A stretch of DNA of 64,000 nucleotides from Evansella clarkii. GTDB taxonomy: Bacteria; Bacillota; Bacilli; Bacillales; Salisediminibacteriaceae. The stretch is from contig NZ_KV917376.1 in the NCBI RefSeq assembly GCF_002019695.1, positions 3,500,040 to 3,564,039 on the forward strand, read 5' to 3'. The position numbers and the translations under genes are program-made. Within the stretch, counting starts at the first letter, position 1. Each line of letters starts with the position of its first letter. This document shows, piece by piece, positions 25,369 through 34,507 of this stretch. The notes beneath the pieces are model-generated. The model was not told the DNA's origin. It was given only the letters and a program-made list of their open reading frames with translations, and made no database searches.

Positions 25369-25418
25369 TAGGTGGACCGTTGACCGTTATCAAACTTAAT
25401 ATAACTATGCTATGTTAT

Positions 25419-26045
25419 TCAGTTCTGCAAGAATTTAAGATCCGAAATGACACTGTCGAGATTAAAACTCTCATCTCCCTCATACATCCTGATTATATCT
25501 CCAGCCTCGTTAAACAGATAAAAGCGAGTCGGGTGTAAAATGTCATTTTCAACAGGCTGGAACACAGTGAAGAGGGCTGGTGCAAGTTCATCTGTTAAGA
25601 AGGACTCCTCATATCCTGTGAGAAAGGTCCAATTATCAAGATCTGCGCCATAAGAGTGAGCATAATCTTCCAGTCTTTCTGGCGTATCAAATTCCGGGTC
25701 GACAGTAAAAGAGACAATATTAACTCCATCGACTTCTTCTCTGACCATAGCTTCTTGTATCAGCACCATGTTAGGAGTCATTGTCATACATACAGTTGGA
25801 CACCGCGTAAAAATTGTTTTTACCAATGTCTTTTCACCTTCTGTATCTTTGTTTGTCACCAATTCCCCAAATTGGTTCTGAGCTTCAAATTCAGGCATTC
25901 TCCACTGATAGTCCTCTTCTCTTTCAACTTCTGACATATCTATAACACCTTCTCTTTCAGGCGCAGAATCTGCGTACATAAAGCCGCAGCCTGAAAAGAC
26001 TAACAGAACTAAAGAAACAACTGATATGAAATATATTTTTCTCAT
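25419..26045 (-). CDS. SCO family lipoprotein (copper chaperone / thiol-disulfide protein)
   Basis: 208 residues from the ATG at 26045 (GGGGGAAG upstream); an upstream start is unlikely. Lipobox FSGC gives lipid-modified Cys20. The SCO thioredoxin fold carries CPTVC (Cys82, Cys86) and His171, the copper ligands of Sco1/SenC/YpmQ. In Bacillus this protein helps assemble the CuA centre of cytochrome c oxidase. A 65-residue membrane protein gene lies 67 bases upstream and may share the transcript. No oxidase subunits are in the window. Confidence 0.9.
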   Translation of the reverse strand: MRKIYFISVVSLVLLVFSGCGFMYADSAPEREGVIDMSEVEREEDYQWRMPEFEAQNQFGELVTNKDTEGEKTLVKTIFTRCPTVCMTMTPNMVLIQEAMVREEVDGVNIVSFTVDPEFDTPERLEDYAHSYGADLDNWTFLTGYEESFLTDELAPALFTVFQPVENDILHPTRFYLFNEAGDIIRMYEGDESFNLDSVISDLKFLQN

Positions 26046-26112
26046 TGTAACTTCCCCCAGCTTCCCAAGAGTGTCGTAGCAACATATCTTATTTATTATC
26101 AAAAATAAAAAT

Positions 26113-26310
26113 CTATCTGGTCAAAAAATAAATAATAGCAAAGCCGAGTGCTGGTACAAATGTTACGATGTAAAACGTAGTCAATAGTGTAATGCGGCTT
26201 TTCGCTGTCTTATGATAGTCTTTATCGTTTGGGTCAATCCCAACAAGAATAGTGATTATAAGTGCGATGACACAAATGATTGCACTGGCAATTAATAGTA
26301 CATTATTCAT
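26113..26310 (-). CDS. Small two-helix membrane protein
   Basis: 65 residues with two transmembrane helices (about 4-24 and 43-63) joined by a charged loop containing DPNDKDYHKTAKSR. GGGAGGTAG precedes the ATG. Its position just upstream of the SCO gene suggests a shared role in respiration or copper handling, but this is inference. Confidence 0.65.
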   Translation of the reverse strand: MNNVLLIASAIICVIALIITILVGIDPNDKDYHKTAKSRITLLTTFYIVTFVPALGFAIIYFLTR

Positions 26311-26483
26311 TAGGCTACCTCCCTGGATAACAGTAATAAGTATTATAATAAAAAAGTTAACAGCTGATTAAGTGAAGGATTGTTCCCTCCCTTTTAATAA
26401 TACAGGCAATAAAATTTATTAACACATCCAATTCATATGTTTTTATACCATCCAATTTCACTGTATTATTTTTCTTCTGCACA

Positions 26484-26516
26484 AAAAAAAAGAACCATGC
26501 ACAAGGCATCGTTCTA
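26484..26516 (-). terminator. Terminator after the MocR gene
   Basis: AGAACGATGC pairs with GCATGGTTCT and is followed by nine T on the minus strand. The gene's TAG stop is in the stem. Confidence 0.9.
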
Positions 26517-27959
26517 ATTTTTGATTTTCTCCATTTGACGTAACACATCTGCAAACCTTCTTATACCTTCGTTTATTGAATCTATATCCCCCCGGCCGAA
26601 AGTAAAGCGTATATAGCCTTTTTTTGTCCCTAATACGTTTCCGGGTACGAATGCCACCCCTCTTTTAATGGATTCCTCAAGTAAGCGGAATTCATCCATC
26701 GGTTCTCTGATTTTGCACCAGAAATGAATGCCTCCTTCAGGAATGAAATAATCCGTTTTTTCCCTTAAGTGGCTGTTCAGAGAGGAGATAAGCTGGTCAC
26801 GCCGTTCATGAAGCTGTTGACGAAGCATGGAAATATGTCCTTTAAATTGGCCAGAACCAAGAAATTCATTAGCAACCCAAAGGGGAAAAACACTATGCCC
26901 GAAATCCACTTGCTGTTTAGCGTCAGCCAATCGTTCAATTACTTTTTCCGGTCCCATGACCCAGCCAATCCGTAAACCTGAAGCGACTATTTTTGACAGG
27001 GAACTAATATAAAGGACATTCCCCAGATGGTCCATCGATTTCAAGGTGGGGCCAGTTTCCCCACTAAAAGAAGTCAAACTATAGGGATCATCCTCTATAA
27101 TCGGGATGCCATATTCCGAGGAAATCTCCAGAATTCTTTTCCTGCGGCTTAAAGAGAGTTTTGTGCCAGTTGGATTTTGATGATCCGGGTTTATAAAAAG
27201 CATGCGGAGCCGGTGTTTCTTATGTAAATGTTCTATATCATCTGGGTTAACCCCATTCTCATCAATTGGCAGATGAAAAACTTTCAGGCCTGCAGTCTGA
27301 AATATAGGCAGAGAGTAAGCATAAGAGGGGTCTTCAATCGCCACAGCATCCCCTGGCTTGAGTAAACACTGCACTATCAGATGGATCGCCTGCTGTGCAC
27401 CTGATGTGATTAAAATAGATTCAGGATTTATTTGAATATCCCTGTACTCCTTTGCGTGCATCGAGATAGTCTCTCTCAGCATTTCATTCCCCTGGGGATG
27501 GTCGTAGCCGAGGTGGCCATGAAAAGGCGTTTTTGTAAAAATCTCCTGAAATGTTTCAGAGGGAAATAAATCCGGAGCTAACTCACCACTCGCTAAATCA
27601 ATTAAGTCTTCTCTTTGTGTTTCCGTACGAAGTCGCTGCACCACTGGCTGATTAGGCAGGAATGAGCCACCTTCCACATAGCGGCCCCAGTTCGGCATTC
27701 TTTTATGCGAGAGACCCCAAATATCTGTACTGATCCAAGTGCCGCTCCCTTTTTTCCTTTCAACCAGACCAATGGCCTGAAGTTCATCATAAGCAGCCAC
27801 AATGGTACTCCGGTTAACGTTTAATTTTTCCGCCAGCCGTCGCTCAGGCGGCAAAGGCAGATCGGTTGGAAAATCTCCGGCTGAAATACCTTTCTCAATA
27901 TATTCTGCTATTTGTTTGTAAATAGGTTTTTTATCCGATCGGTCTGGCTTCCAGTTCAT
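26514..27959 (-). CDS. MocR/GabR-type regulator (GntR HTH fused to aminotransferase domain)
   Basis: 481 residues. An N-terminal GntR winged helix (about 10-75, with PPERRLAEKLNVNRSTI) precedes a class I PLP-dependent aminotransferase-like domain (about 110-475). The PLP lysine is in SSLSKIVASGLRIG, the Asn-Pro stretch is FINPDHQNPTG, and RFTFG is near the end. MocR proteins sense PLP or amino-acid-derived ligands; known targets are gab, pdx or transporter genes, but none is next to this gene. GGAGGTATAAAG precedes the start. Confidence 0.9.
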   Translation of the reverse strand: MNWKPDRSDKKPIYKQIAEYIEKGISAGDFPTDLPLPPERRLAEKLNVNRSTIVAAYDELQAIGLVERKKGSGTWISTDIWGLSHKRMPNWGRYVEGGSFLPNQPVVQRLRTETQREDLIDLASGELAPDLFPSETFQEIFTKTPFHGHLGYDHPQGNEMLRETISMHAKEYRDIQINPESILITSGAQQAIHLIVQCLLKPGDAVAIEDPSYAYSLPIFQTAGLKVFHLPIDENGVNPDDIEHLHKKHRLRMLFINPDHQNPTGTKLSLSRRKRILEISSEYGIPIIEDDPYSLTSFSGETGPTLKSMDHLGNVLYISSLSKIVASGLRIGWVMGPEKVIERLADAKQQVDFGHSVFPLWVANEFLGSGQFKGHISMLRQQLHERRDQLISSLNSHLREKTDYFIPEGGIHFWCKIREPMDEFRLLEESIKRGVAFVPGNVLGTKKGYIRFTFGRGDIDSINEGIRRFADVLRQMEKIKN

Positions 27960-28155
27960 TCTTTATACCTCCTCTCTTATTTTGATTGAAGGTTTTCAAT
28001 ACATAAGAGGCCTTTCAATCAGCAGTGATTCCTATAGTTGCTTACTGTGTCTCGTAAGGGGTTGCTATATGTGAGGAAATATTTATTATAGTACAAAAAT
28101 CCGGGTAAAGAAAATTGCAAACAGCCGTTATCAGTATCTGGAAATAATTTACTGT

Positions 28156-28509
28156 TTATTCATTTTCCGACTGGTACTCAATTGTAATAGCTAATGTTCC
28201 CCAGTATTTTTCCTGCTCTGGAGTGTAAATCTGGTATGTGCCCTTAATCATCTCCTCCATTGTCCAGCTTTCACAATCAAAGTCTCTGAAAGGGATGTCC
28301 TGGTACATAGCCTGAAATGTATCATACTTTCTAATCTCTGTTACTTTAACTCTTAATCGATCGTTTTGTTCCGGAATAAGGATAAATTCAATCGTATCAC
28401 CAACGTTAATTTTTCTTCTTTTTTCGTCATTCAGTCGAACTTCAACTGTCTTTCTCCCCTCTTTAATTGCCTGAAAGTATTCACCATATAAGCCCATTTG
28501 ATGCTCCAC
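28156..28509 (-). CDS. ASCH domain protein
   Basis: 117 residues covering one ASCH domain, with the pattern KTVEVRLNDEKRRKINVGDTIEF typical of the RNA-binding PUA-like fold; stretches are kept short here. ASCH proteins act in RNA metabolism or, in some cases, hydrolyse N4-acetylcytidine. The ATG has GAGAGGGG upstream. It sits downstream of the DUF5694 gene with an 80-base gap. Confidence 0.85.
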   Translation of the reverse strand: MEHQMGLYGEYFQAIKEGRKTVEVRLNDEKRRKINVGDTIEFILIPEQNDRLRVKVTEIRKYDTFQAMYQDIPFRDFDCESWTMEEMIKGTYQIYTPEQEKYWGTLAITIEYQSENE

Positions 28510-28590
28510 TTACAGTTCCCCTCTCTTTTATCGGCGATAAATTCCTGCCGGCTTGAATGAAAATTAATCTGCCGCCTCATAATCGCCAGC

Positions 28591-29325
28591 TTATAAATAG
28601 TCATCGATATTTAAAACTTGTATTTGGCTGCTTTCAGTCAGAAACTGGCTTACCAAATGGACGTGCGCCCCTCCAATCAGTAATAAAATTCGCTCACTTT
28701 TATTTTCTGTTAGTTTGAGAAGGTTGTGATAGATAATTAGATTTCTCTGATACCACCATCTCATCCAGTCTATCCCTACATATTCAGTAGCTGCTCCAAT
28801 TTGAGCGATGGTTAAATACATCTCATGTTCTGTAAGGATTCTCTCTTTGTTATTAATTTCTTTTAATGCTTCTAAAATAGATAATTCTTTTATATTTGGT
28901 GCTATTTTCGGTATGTAAGATTCCATGATCAGCTCATATAATTCTGACTGGTGCATTTTTGCCCATTCCAGAACCTCGTTAATACTCCTGTTGCCTGCAT
29001 CGCCCATCCAGTCAACTGCATATATCGTCTCGTGGTTAAGTCTGTCACTTATTCTGAATCCTAATTGGTGAATTTCGTTTGCTGTTAATTCAAATTTGCG
29101 ATTTTTATATTCTTTAAAGTTTGCATTAAGAGCTTCGTCTCTTGCCTTATCTGCTTCCACAGCAACCTTTGTCGGTTTGAATTTTTCCAGTTTCTCAACA
29201 ACTTCCAATACTTCTTTTTGTTTGTTTTCTGCCAGCACATTTCCTGTATCCGTTTGAATCATATCAGGGGAGCCACCAAAGTGGTAGGTCCCAACTATTA
29301 AAATTGCCGGTTTGTCCTGTCGCAT
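28591..29325 (-). CDS. DUF5694 protein (TraB/ChaN/EreA-like fold)
   Basis: 244 residues. The opening ILIVGTYHFGG, followed by VAVEADKARD, AVDWMG, a central helical region and a C-terminal LLIGGAHVHLV, match DUF5694. The conserved His and Glu pattern recalls TraB/TIKI and erythromycin-esterase-like hydrolases, so a metal-dependent hydrolase is plausible. No signal peptide. AAGGGGGC precedes the start. Confidence 0.78.
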   Translation of the reverse strand: MRQDKPAILIVGTYHFGGSPDMIQTDTGNVLAENKQKEVLEVVEKLEKFKPTKVAVEADKARDEALNANFKEYKNRKFELTANEIHQLGFRISDRLNHETIYAVDWMGDAGNRSINEVLEWAKMHQSELYELIMESYIPKIAPNIKELSILEALKEINNKERILTEHEMYLTIAQIGAATEYVGIDWMRWWYQRNLIIYHNLLKLTENKSERILLLIGGAHVHLVSQFLTESSQIQVLNIDDYL

Positions 29326-29335
29326 TTTTGCCCCC

Positions 29336-29452
29336 TTATTGGAATATCATAGGTGCACGGTCTTCTGGATCAGCATCTTCTAACATTCTCATAATCTTAA
29401 AAATACCAATATCTCTTCGATATGTAAATTTTTTATAGTTATGGAATTCTGG
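29336..29452 (-). pseudogene. Possible remnant of a C-terminal coding fragment
   Basis: A 38-codon open stretch ending MRMLEDADPEDRAPMIFQ directly before the DUF5694 gene reads like protein but has a stop just above and no SD-led start. It may be the tail of a decayed gene or chance. Confidence 0.25.
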
Positions 29453-29540
29453 TTAATTAAAATCGCAAAGTCCCTGAAAGTTTCACCATCTCTGCCTTTA
29501 AACAAGAAGTCCTTTTAATAATCGAATAATGGGCGATAGT

Positions 29541-29733
29541 AAAATAAGCGGAAATTGTTCGGTTAGTTGTAATAAAAAGCTACTTTGGGGGTAAATAGGG
29601 GGAGCTTTTCCGGTTATGCAACGAAAAATAAAGGATTTTTACTTGATTTGTTTAAATAGGGGGAATCTCTCCGTCTATTTAAGTTATTTTTAGTGCTAAT
29701 CACTATATAAGAGAAATATCTCCGGTTATTTAT
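29541..29733. repeat. Four-unit degenerate dyad array, 51/61/51 bp spacing
   Basis: Units start with AAATA(G/A) at 29542, 29593 and 29654, and a weaker one at 29705. Consensus is about AAATAGSGGR-AATNT-YTCCGGTTATTT, an imperfect palindrome. The CCG landmark falls at 29559, 29610, 29671 and 29722, giving spacings 51, 61 and 51. It is just downstream of the minus-strand endonuclease-like gene. Confidence 0.72.
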
Positions 29734-30395
29734 CAGATCAGGTTCTTAACCTGATCTCCCAACTGATAAGAACGGATTTTCACAATCCCAGATGCAGGTA
29801 TCAGCATCTTTTTATCGACTAGTTGAGAAAGTATTTTTTTTACCGTCTTGTCGCTAAGCTTCAAATATTTCTCGACTTCTATAGGGGAGATGGCTTCTCC
29901 TTTTCGAATTGCCAGACGCAACACTTCCTTTTCTAAAAAGGATAGAGTTGTCAGGTGCAATTCATCCCCCAGCCACCGGCCAATCACTTGCTGAACAATT
30001 TGTTGGCATCGGCGAGGCTTCTCTTTAACTTGGTCATAAGAGAAGCGGATTACAGTCCATCCGTCAATTACCAATTGGTTTTGACGCTCCAGACTGTCGG
30101 AAAATTGCCATCTGCTTATATTCTTTAAGTGAGGGCCGAATCCGTCAATCTCAAGGCAAATCCGTATACCAGGACGAATATAGGCAAAATCCAAATACCT
30201 TGTGCCCTCCTTGAAATCATTCACTTCATATTCTGGACACAGATATTGGAAATGATGAAAGGAAGGCCACCACACGTGCTTCAAAAACATCATTTCAGCA
30301 TGTTTGTGACCTTCTTGTAAGCGCCGCAATCGTTCACCGCTTCTTGCCTGCAAGTGAATATTCATAAAGGTCTGGTATTCTTCTTCAAAACCCAT
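29733..30395 (-). CDS. DUF559/Vsr-like endonuclease-fold protein with C-terminal winged helix
   Basis: 220 residues. The central part has YLDFAYIRPG, CLEIDGFGPH and a following DSLERQNQLVIDGWTVIRF, the order D-x-ExD-...-R-F seen in DUF559/very-short-patch-repair-like PD-(D/E)xK nucleases. The last ~75 residues form a helix-turn-helix (ISPIEVEKYLKLSDKTVKKILSQLV). A role in DNA binding or cleavage is inference. The gene ends in a perfect hairpin (GATCAGGTT / AACCTGATC) within its last codons. No methylase or helicase partner nearby. Confidence 0.72.
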   Translation of the reverse strand: MGFEEEYQTFMNIHLQARSGERLRRLQEGHKHAEMMFLKHVWWPSFHHFQYLCPEYEVNDFKEGTRYLDFAYIRPGIRICLEIDGFGPHLKNISRWQFSDSLERQNQLVIDGWTVIRFSYDQVKEKPRRCQQIVQQVIGRWLGDELHLTTLSFLEKEVLRLAIRKGEAISPIEVEKYLKLSDKTVKKILSQLVDKKMLIPASGIVKIRSYQLGDQVKNLI

Positions 30396-30933
30396 AATAA
30401 TCCTCCTTTTATCTTATGAACAATTCTTTTAATAAAAATATCTGAAATATGAGCTTTAAATCTTCATATTTTTTCTATGTCTAGGCTGAATCTTCTTTAC
30501 TATTAATTTAACTACGGAAAGAACTTTAAAATTAATGATAGTTAATGCAAGTGAAAAAAGGAGTAAGAGTAGAGTCTTAAATTGAGGAAATTGAAAGGTA
30601 AAGAATTGGAGGTTATAACTATTATTAGTTTAATAGATTCTTTAAAATTGTCAATTAATTTTCTCTATATTATGACAATATCTTATTTCTTCATTAAGAT
30701 CCCCGTTCCTGGAACCAAAGTACCAGGTTAAAACAACGTGAAAACGAAAGAATAACGGAGTTTAACCGAGGTCCCAAAAAACACAACTCTATCCTCCCAT
30801 CAACCACCCCTTCCCGTAAACAAAATGAACAAAATACACTAATTAACCAATATTTAATTAATTTTCATAACATATCCCTCCCTCTTTTCTATGTGTTAAG
30901 TTATTTAATATATCAGAAAACTCGATGACTTCT
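30396..30933. other. Intergenic region upstream of the CitM-family gene
   Basis: AT-rich, about 540 bases, with no open frame led by an SD. It has an A/C-rich stretch at 30770-30850 and many short TTAATT elements. Promoter of the citM-like gene presumably near its right end. Confidence 0.45.
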
Positions 30934-30961
30934 AACCGCTTTATTATTGTAAGCGGTTACT
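30934..30961 (+). promoter_or_regulatory. cre site within an AACCGCTT/AAGCGGTT dyad upstream of the CitM-family gene
   Basis: TTGTAAGCGGTTACT (30947-30961) fits the CcpA-site consensus WTGNAARCGNWWWCA at all but the last base. It is part of a larger dyad with perfect 8-bp arms, AACCGCTT and AAGCGGTT, 35 bases before the start codon. This points to carbon catabolite repression. Confidence 0.75.
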
Positions 30962-30995
30962 ATTTTACTCAGGAAATTGAAAGGGGAGAAAGATT

Positions 30996-32327
30996 ATGCT
31001 GAGTATTATCGGATTTGCAACGATAATCACAATTGTAGTACTGCTTTTAAAGGGCCGGGTGTCTCCGATTATAGCTCTTGTAATTGTTCCGATTATAGGT
31101 GCCCTCGTAGGAGGTTTTGGCATTGCGGAGATCGGTGGGTTTTTCAGTGAAGGAATTGATCGTGTTATTAATGTAGTTATAATGTTTATTTTCGCAATTC
31201 TCTTTTTCGGAATTATGCAAGATGCGGGACTCTTTGATCCTTTCATTAATAAAATGATAGCGATTTCAAAAGGAAATGTTATCGCAGTTGCCGTTGCTAC
31301 TGTACTGATTGCTGCGGTTGCCCATCTTGACGGTTCCGGGGCATCAACTTTCCTGATAACAATTCCTGCCTTACTTCCATTATATAAACGTCTGAAAATG
31401 AGCCCGTATTTACTGCTCCTTTTAGTAGGAACCAGTGCCAGTATCCTGAACATGCTTCCATGGGCTGGCCCGCTTGGACGAACTGCAGCTGTAACCGGGC
31501 TGGATCCAACAGAACTATGGCGCCCGCTTATACCTTTACAAATTATCGCTTTAGTTTTATTAGTTGGACTAGCAGTAATACTTGGTATTCGGGAAAAACG
31601 TCGAATTGCTAAAATGGGCAGTATAGAAGAAGCACAACTTGAAGCCGCTGCTGCAGGAGAGCTGACAGAAGACGAGCCTTCCACACAGGAGAAGGATAAT
31701 TCGCTAGCCCGCCCGAAATTACTCTGGGTGAATTTATTAATAACTTTAGGGCTGGTCGCATCTCTCGTAACTGATCTTATACCTGCTGGATTTGCGTTTA
31801 TGATCGCATTGAGTATTGCCCTTCCGTTAAATTATCCGAAAGTAAACGATCAGATGGACCGTATTAAAGCACATGCGCCAAATGCGCTGCTTATGGCAAC
31901 TATCATCCTTGCCGCAGGATCCTTCTTAGGAATTTTAGGCGGTACCGGCATGCTTGATTCTATCGCAGTTGATATGGTAACAATACTTCCTGCGATGGTA
32001 GTCCCTTACTTACACTTGATCATCGGTGCCTTCGGAGTGCCTTTTGAGCTGATACTGAATACTGACGCTTATTATTTTGCTATGCTTCCGGTTGTTGAAC
32101 AAATCGTTACAGGATACGGAGTTGATACGTTCTCCGCAGCATACGCAATGATTATAGGTAATATTATTGGCACGTTCGTAAGTCCATTTGCTCCGGCACT
32201 CTGGCTCGCACTTGGATTAGCCGGACTGGAGATGGGGAAACATATCCGCTACTCCATCTTCTGGGTTTGGGGATTCAGCTTAGTACTCATGGGAGTGGCT
32301 ATCCTTCTTGGAATTATAGTCATATAA
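30996..32327 (+). CDS. CitMHS family divalent-metal:citrate/proton symporter
   Basis: 443 residues, about 12 membrane helices. Signature regions are HLDGSGASTFLITIPALLP (about 109-127) and MLPWAGPLGRTAAV, both typical of CitM/CitH, which import citrate complexed with Mg2+ or Ca2+. A charged cytoplasmic loop (about 200-235) splits the two halves. AAAGGGGAG precedes the ATG, a cre site lies upstream, and a CitST-like two-component pair is 1.5 kb away, so the regulatory logic of B. subtilis citM (CitST activation, CcpA repression) may apply. Confidence 0.88.
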   Translation: MLSIIGFATIITIVVLLLKGRVSPIIALVIVPIIGALVGGFGIAEIGGFFSEGIDRVINVVIMFIFAILFFGIMQDAGLFDPFINKMIAISKGNVIAVAVATVLIAAVAHLDGSGASTFLITIPALLPLYKRLKMSPYLLLLLVGTSASILNMLPWAGPLGRTAAVTGLDPTELWRPLIPLQIIALVLLVGLAVILGIREKRRIAKMGSIEEAQLEAAAAGELTEDEPSTQEKDNSLARPKLLWVNLLITLGLVASLVTDLIPAGFAFMIALSIALPLNYPKVNDQMDRIKAHAPNALLMATIILAAGSFLGILGGTGMLDSIAVDMVTILPAMVVPYLHLIIGAFGVPFELILNTDAYYFAMLPVVEQIVTGYGVDTFSAAYAMIIGNIIGTFVSPFAPALWLALGLAGLEMGKHIRYSIFWVWGFSLVLMGVAILLGIIVI

Positions 32328-32350
32328 GTTATTTATAATACTATTCAATA

Positions 32351-32392
32351 GAAAAACTTCTCCTGGATCACTGTATCCGGAGAAGTTTTCTT
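32351..32392 (+). terminator. Terminator after the CitM-family gene
   Basis: AAAACTTCTCC pairs with GGAGAAGTTTT and the inner GGAT with ATCC; TCTTT follows. Confidence 0.88.
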
Positions 32393-32426
32393 TGGGTTGC
32401 TCTCGTTTCGCAGGTAAGAATCCTGA

Positions 32427-32540
32427 ATTCGATAATAGAATAATCGTTTTCGAGAATTGACCTTATTATTTCGAGAATTGGGTCCCTGATTACGAGAATA
32501 GAACCTCTGTTTTCGCGAATTGCAACTCTAACTCGAAAAA
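32427..32540. repeat. 21-bp periodic array, motif TTTCGAGAATTG
   Basis: The CG-containing motif starts at 32427, 32448, 32469, 32490, 32511 and about 32531, a strict 21-bp period with degenerate sequence. Weaker copies (TTCTCGCAATTCG, TTTCTCACAAAA) continue to about 32700. No frame or SD. Confidence 0.7.
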
Positions 32541-32705
32541 AAGACCTCTAAGTTTTAAAAAAACATCTCTTAATCCCTCAATTCCCCACTATTCCTAAAA
32601 CAACAGTCTCCTTCCCCCAGGCCAGACATTCATTTTCTCGCAATTCGCCCTCATCTTTCTCACAAAAACAGTCCCCTTCACTTTCATCACAAAACCAGCC
32701 AAAAA

Positions 32706-33641
32706 TTAAAATAACAACGTAGAAATAAACACCACCACCGTCACTGTCACACTGCTCAACAGTGTAGTCACAAGTACCGTCTGAGCGGCAAGCTCCGGAT
32801 GGTTGTTAAATTCCAATGCGAGCTGGGCGCTGTTCCGTGACGATGGATAGGCGCTTGCAATAAACAATGCCTGTGCCACTGTTCCTTCCAGCCCGAACAG
32901 ATAAATAATCCCTAAAGCCGCCAATGGTGAAAAAAGAAGCCTGCCGAGGCAGCTGAAAACTATGATTCTGTTAATCTTTGTAATTTGTATGTATGCCACC
33001 TGTGCTCCTAACACCAAAAGAGCCATCGCAATAAAAGCATTCGCCGCATTTTCCAGCGGGTTCCAAAGCGCTGTTGGTATCTCCACCTGAAGTTCCTGTA
33101 AAAGGATACCTCCTGCCAATGCATAAAGCATCGGCATTTTCAGTAACATAACCAATGCTTTGGCTCCCTGTGATTTCACTGAAACAGAGTTTAACAGCCC
33201 GTATGTAAATGTTACAAGCTGCTGAAACACAGTAACGATAATTTGAATAGTCACCCCTGATGGATTGCTCTGAAAAACAAGCTGGCTCACCGGAAGGCCG
33301 TAATTTGCTGAGTTTATTAAAACTACACTGTTTTTAAACACGGAGGCTGAACCTTTGTCCAGCTTAAATGCTTTGGATAAGCCAGCGCTGAAGAGAATTA
33401 ATGCGAGGCAAAGCACCAGCTGGAAACTGACCACCTCCACCAACAGCTGAGCATCCAGCTCACTCTTATACACGTTCACAAAAGTAATTGCAGGAAGTAA
33501 AAAATATGTCAGTATTTTAGACAGCGTTTTCAAATCAAACTGAAATTTCCTGTGAAGAAAGGCACCAAACCCGATAAGTATAAAGACAGGTATAATAACA
33601 TTAAAAATAATGACGCCAAAAAGCTCCAACATGCTGATCAT
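32706..33641 (-). CDS. AEC family carrier (malate/auxin efflux-type permease)
   Basis: 311 residues with about ten membrane helices in two five-helix halves, the layout of AEC/Mem_trans carriers (MleP, MdcF, YwkB). It contains the conserved NSANYGLPVSQL in helix 4 and SAYPSSRNSAQLA in the second half. Substrates in the family are di- and monocarboxylates. It lies 155 bases downstream of the response regulator gene on the same strand, suggesting it is a target or partner of that system. Confidence 0.86.
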   Translation of the reverse strand: MISMLELFGVIIFNVIIPVFILIGFGAFLHRKFQFDLKTLSKILTYFLLPAITFVNVYKSELDAQLLVEVVSFQLVLCLALILFSAGLSKAFKLDKGSASVFKNSVVLINSANYGLPVSQLVFQSNPSGVTIQIIVTVFQQLVTFTYGLLNSVSVKSQGAKALVMLLKMPMLYALAGGILLQELQVEIPTALWNPLENAANAFIAMALLVLGAQVAYIQITKINRIIVFSCLGRLLFSPLAALGIIYLFGLEGTVAQALFIASAYPSSRNSAQLALEFNNHPELAAQTVLVTTLLSSVTVTVVVFISTLLF

Positions 33642-33796
33642 CCTTTGCCTGGAAAGACATTGTTATCGACTGATTCAGGACTGTATTCCTTTTAATGGGA
33701 GTTATCCCTCTTAAAATTAGCACAGTACCGGCAAAGCGATACAGCATAGGAGCATAAAACTTATATTATTCATAAAAATCTTTTTGTCCATATTGT

Positions 33797-34507
33797 TTAC
33801 ACAAGGGCGTAACGGCGCTCCGGGCGGCCAACGTCACCGTACATCAACTCTGCTTTCACCTGGCCTGCCGCCACTAAATATTCCAGATAACGCCTCGCGG
33901 TAGAACGGCTTGCCCCTATTTCGCTGCCAACTTCCACTGCAGTAAAACTTTGATTCCGGTTTTCCAGCATAACATCAACGATTTTTTCCAAGGTGATCCT
34001 GTCAATTCCTTTCGGCAGATCACTGACACTTTTTGGTTTATCAGCTACTACTGCTGAAGAAGATAAACCTCGGAAAGAATCAAGCTCCTCCTGAGTCATC
34101 TCCTGCTTACTGTTAAACAGCCTCTTTTTTGCCTGTAATGACTCCAGTGTTTTATTCAGACGGTCGAAATCCACTGGTTTAATAATATAATCAAAAATGC
34201 CGCCCCGCAGTGTCTGTTCTATTGTTTCTGTTTCTTTTGCCGCGGTAAGCATGATAATATCAATATTTTCGTAGGTTTTGCGGATTTCCCACATCAATTC
34301 CAGACCTTCCACATCCGGAATATATACATCAAGCAAAATAAGGTCCGGCAAAACAGGAGATTTCCGTAAATACTCGAGTGCTTCTTTGCCGGTATAAGCT
34401 ACCTTGGATACATAAAATCCGTCGACTTTTTCCACGAACTGTTTATTAATATCAGCCACACGGAAATCATCTTCTATAATTAATACGTTAAATCGCTTGT
34501 CCGCCAT
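33797..34507 (-). CDS. CitT/DcuR-type response regulator
   Basis: 236 residues from the ATG at 34507 (GAGGAGGAAACAC upstream). The receiver domain (about 5-120) has acidic pocket EDD and phospho-acceptor Asp in LILLDVYIPD, plus the Lys of YIIKPVDF. The C-terminal helix-turn-helix (about 175-225) has SFTAVEVGSEIGASRSTARRYLEYL, typical of the CitT/DctR group. It overlaps the sensor kinase gene by 20 bases. Likely controls carboxylate uptake genes nearby. Confidence 0.9.
   Translation of the reverse strand: MADKRFNVLIIEDDFRVADINKQFVEKVDGFYVSKVAYTGKEALEYLRKSPVLPDLILLDVYIPDVEGLELMWEIRKTYENIDIIMLTAAKETETIEQTLRGGIFDYIIKPVDFDRLNKTLESLQAKKRLFNSKQEMTQEELDSFRGLSSSAVVADKPKSVSDLPKGIDRITLEKIVDVMLENRNQSFTAVEVGSEIGASRSTARRYLEYLVAAGQVKAELMYGDVGRPERRYALV

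Noticed and set aside
29336-29452. A short gene before the DUF5694 gene
   Set aside because: No SD-led start and a stop immediately upstream; listed only as a possible remnant.
32427-32700. CRISPR-like short repeats
   Set aside because: Period of 21 bases with degenerate units and no distinct spacers.
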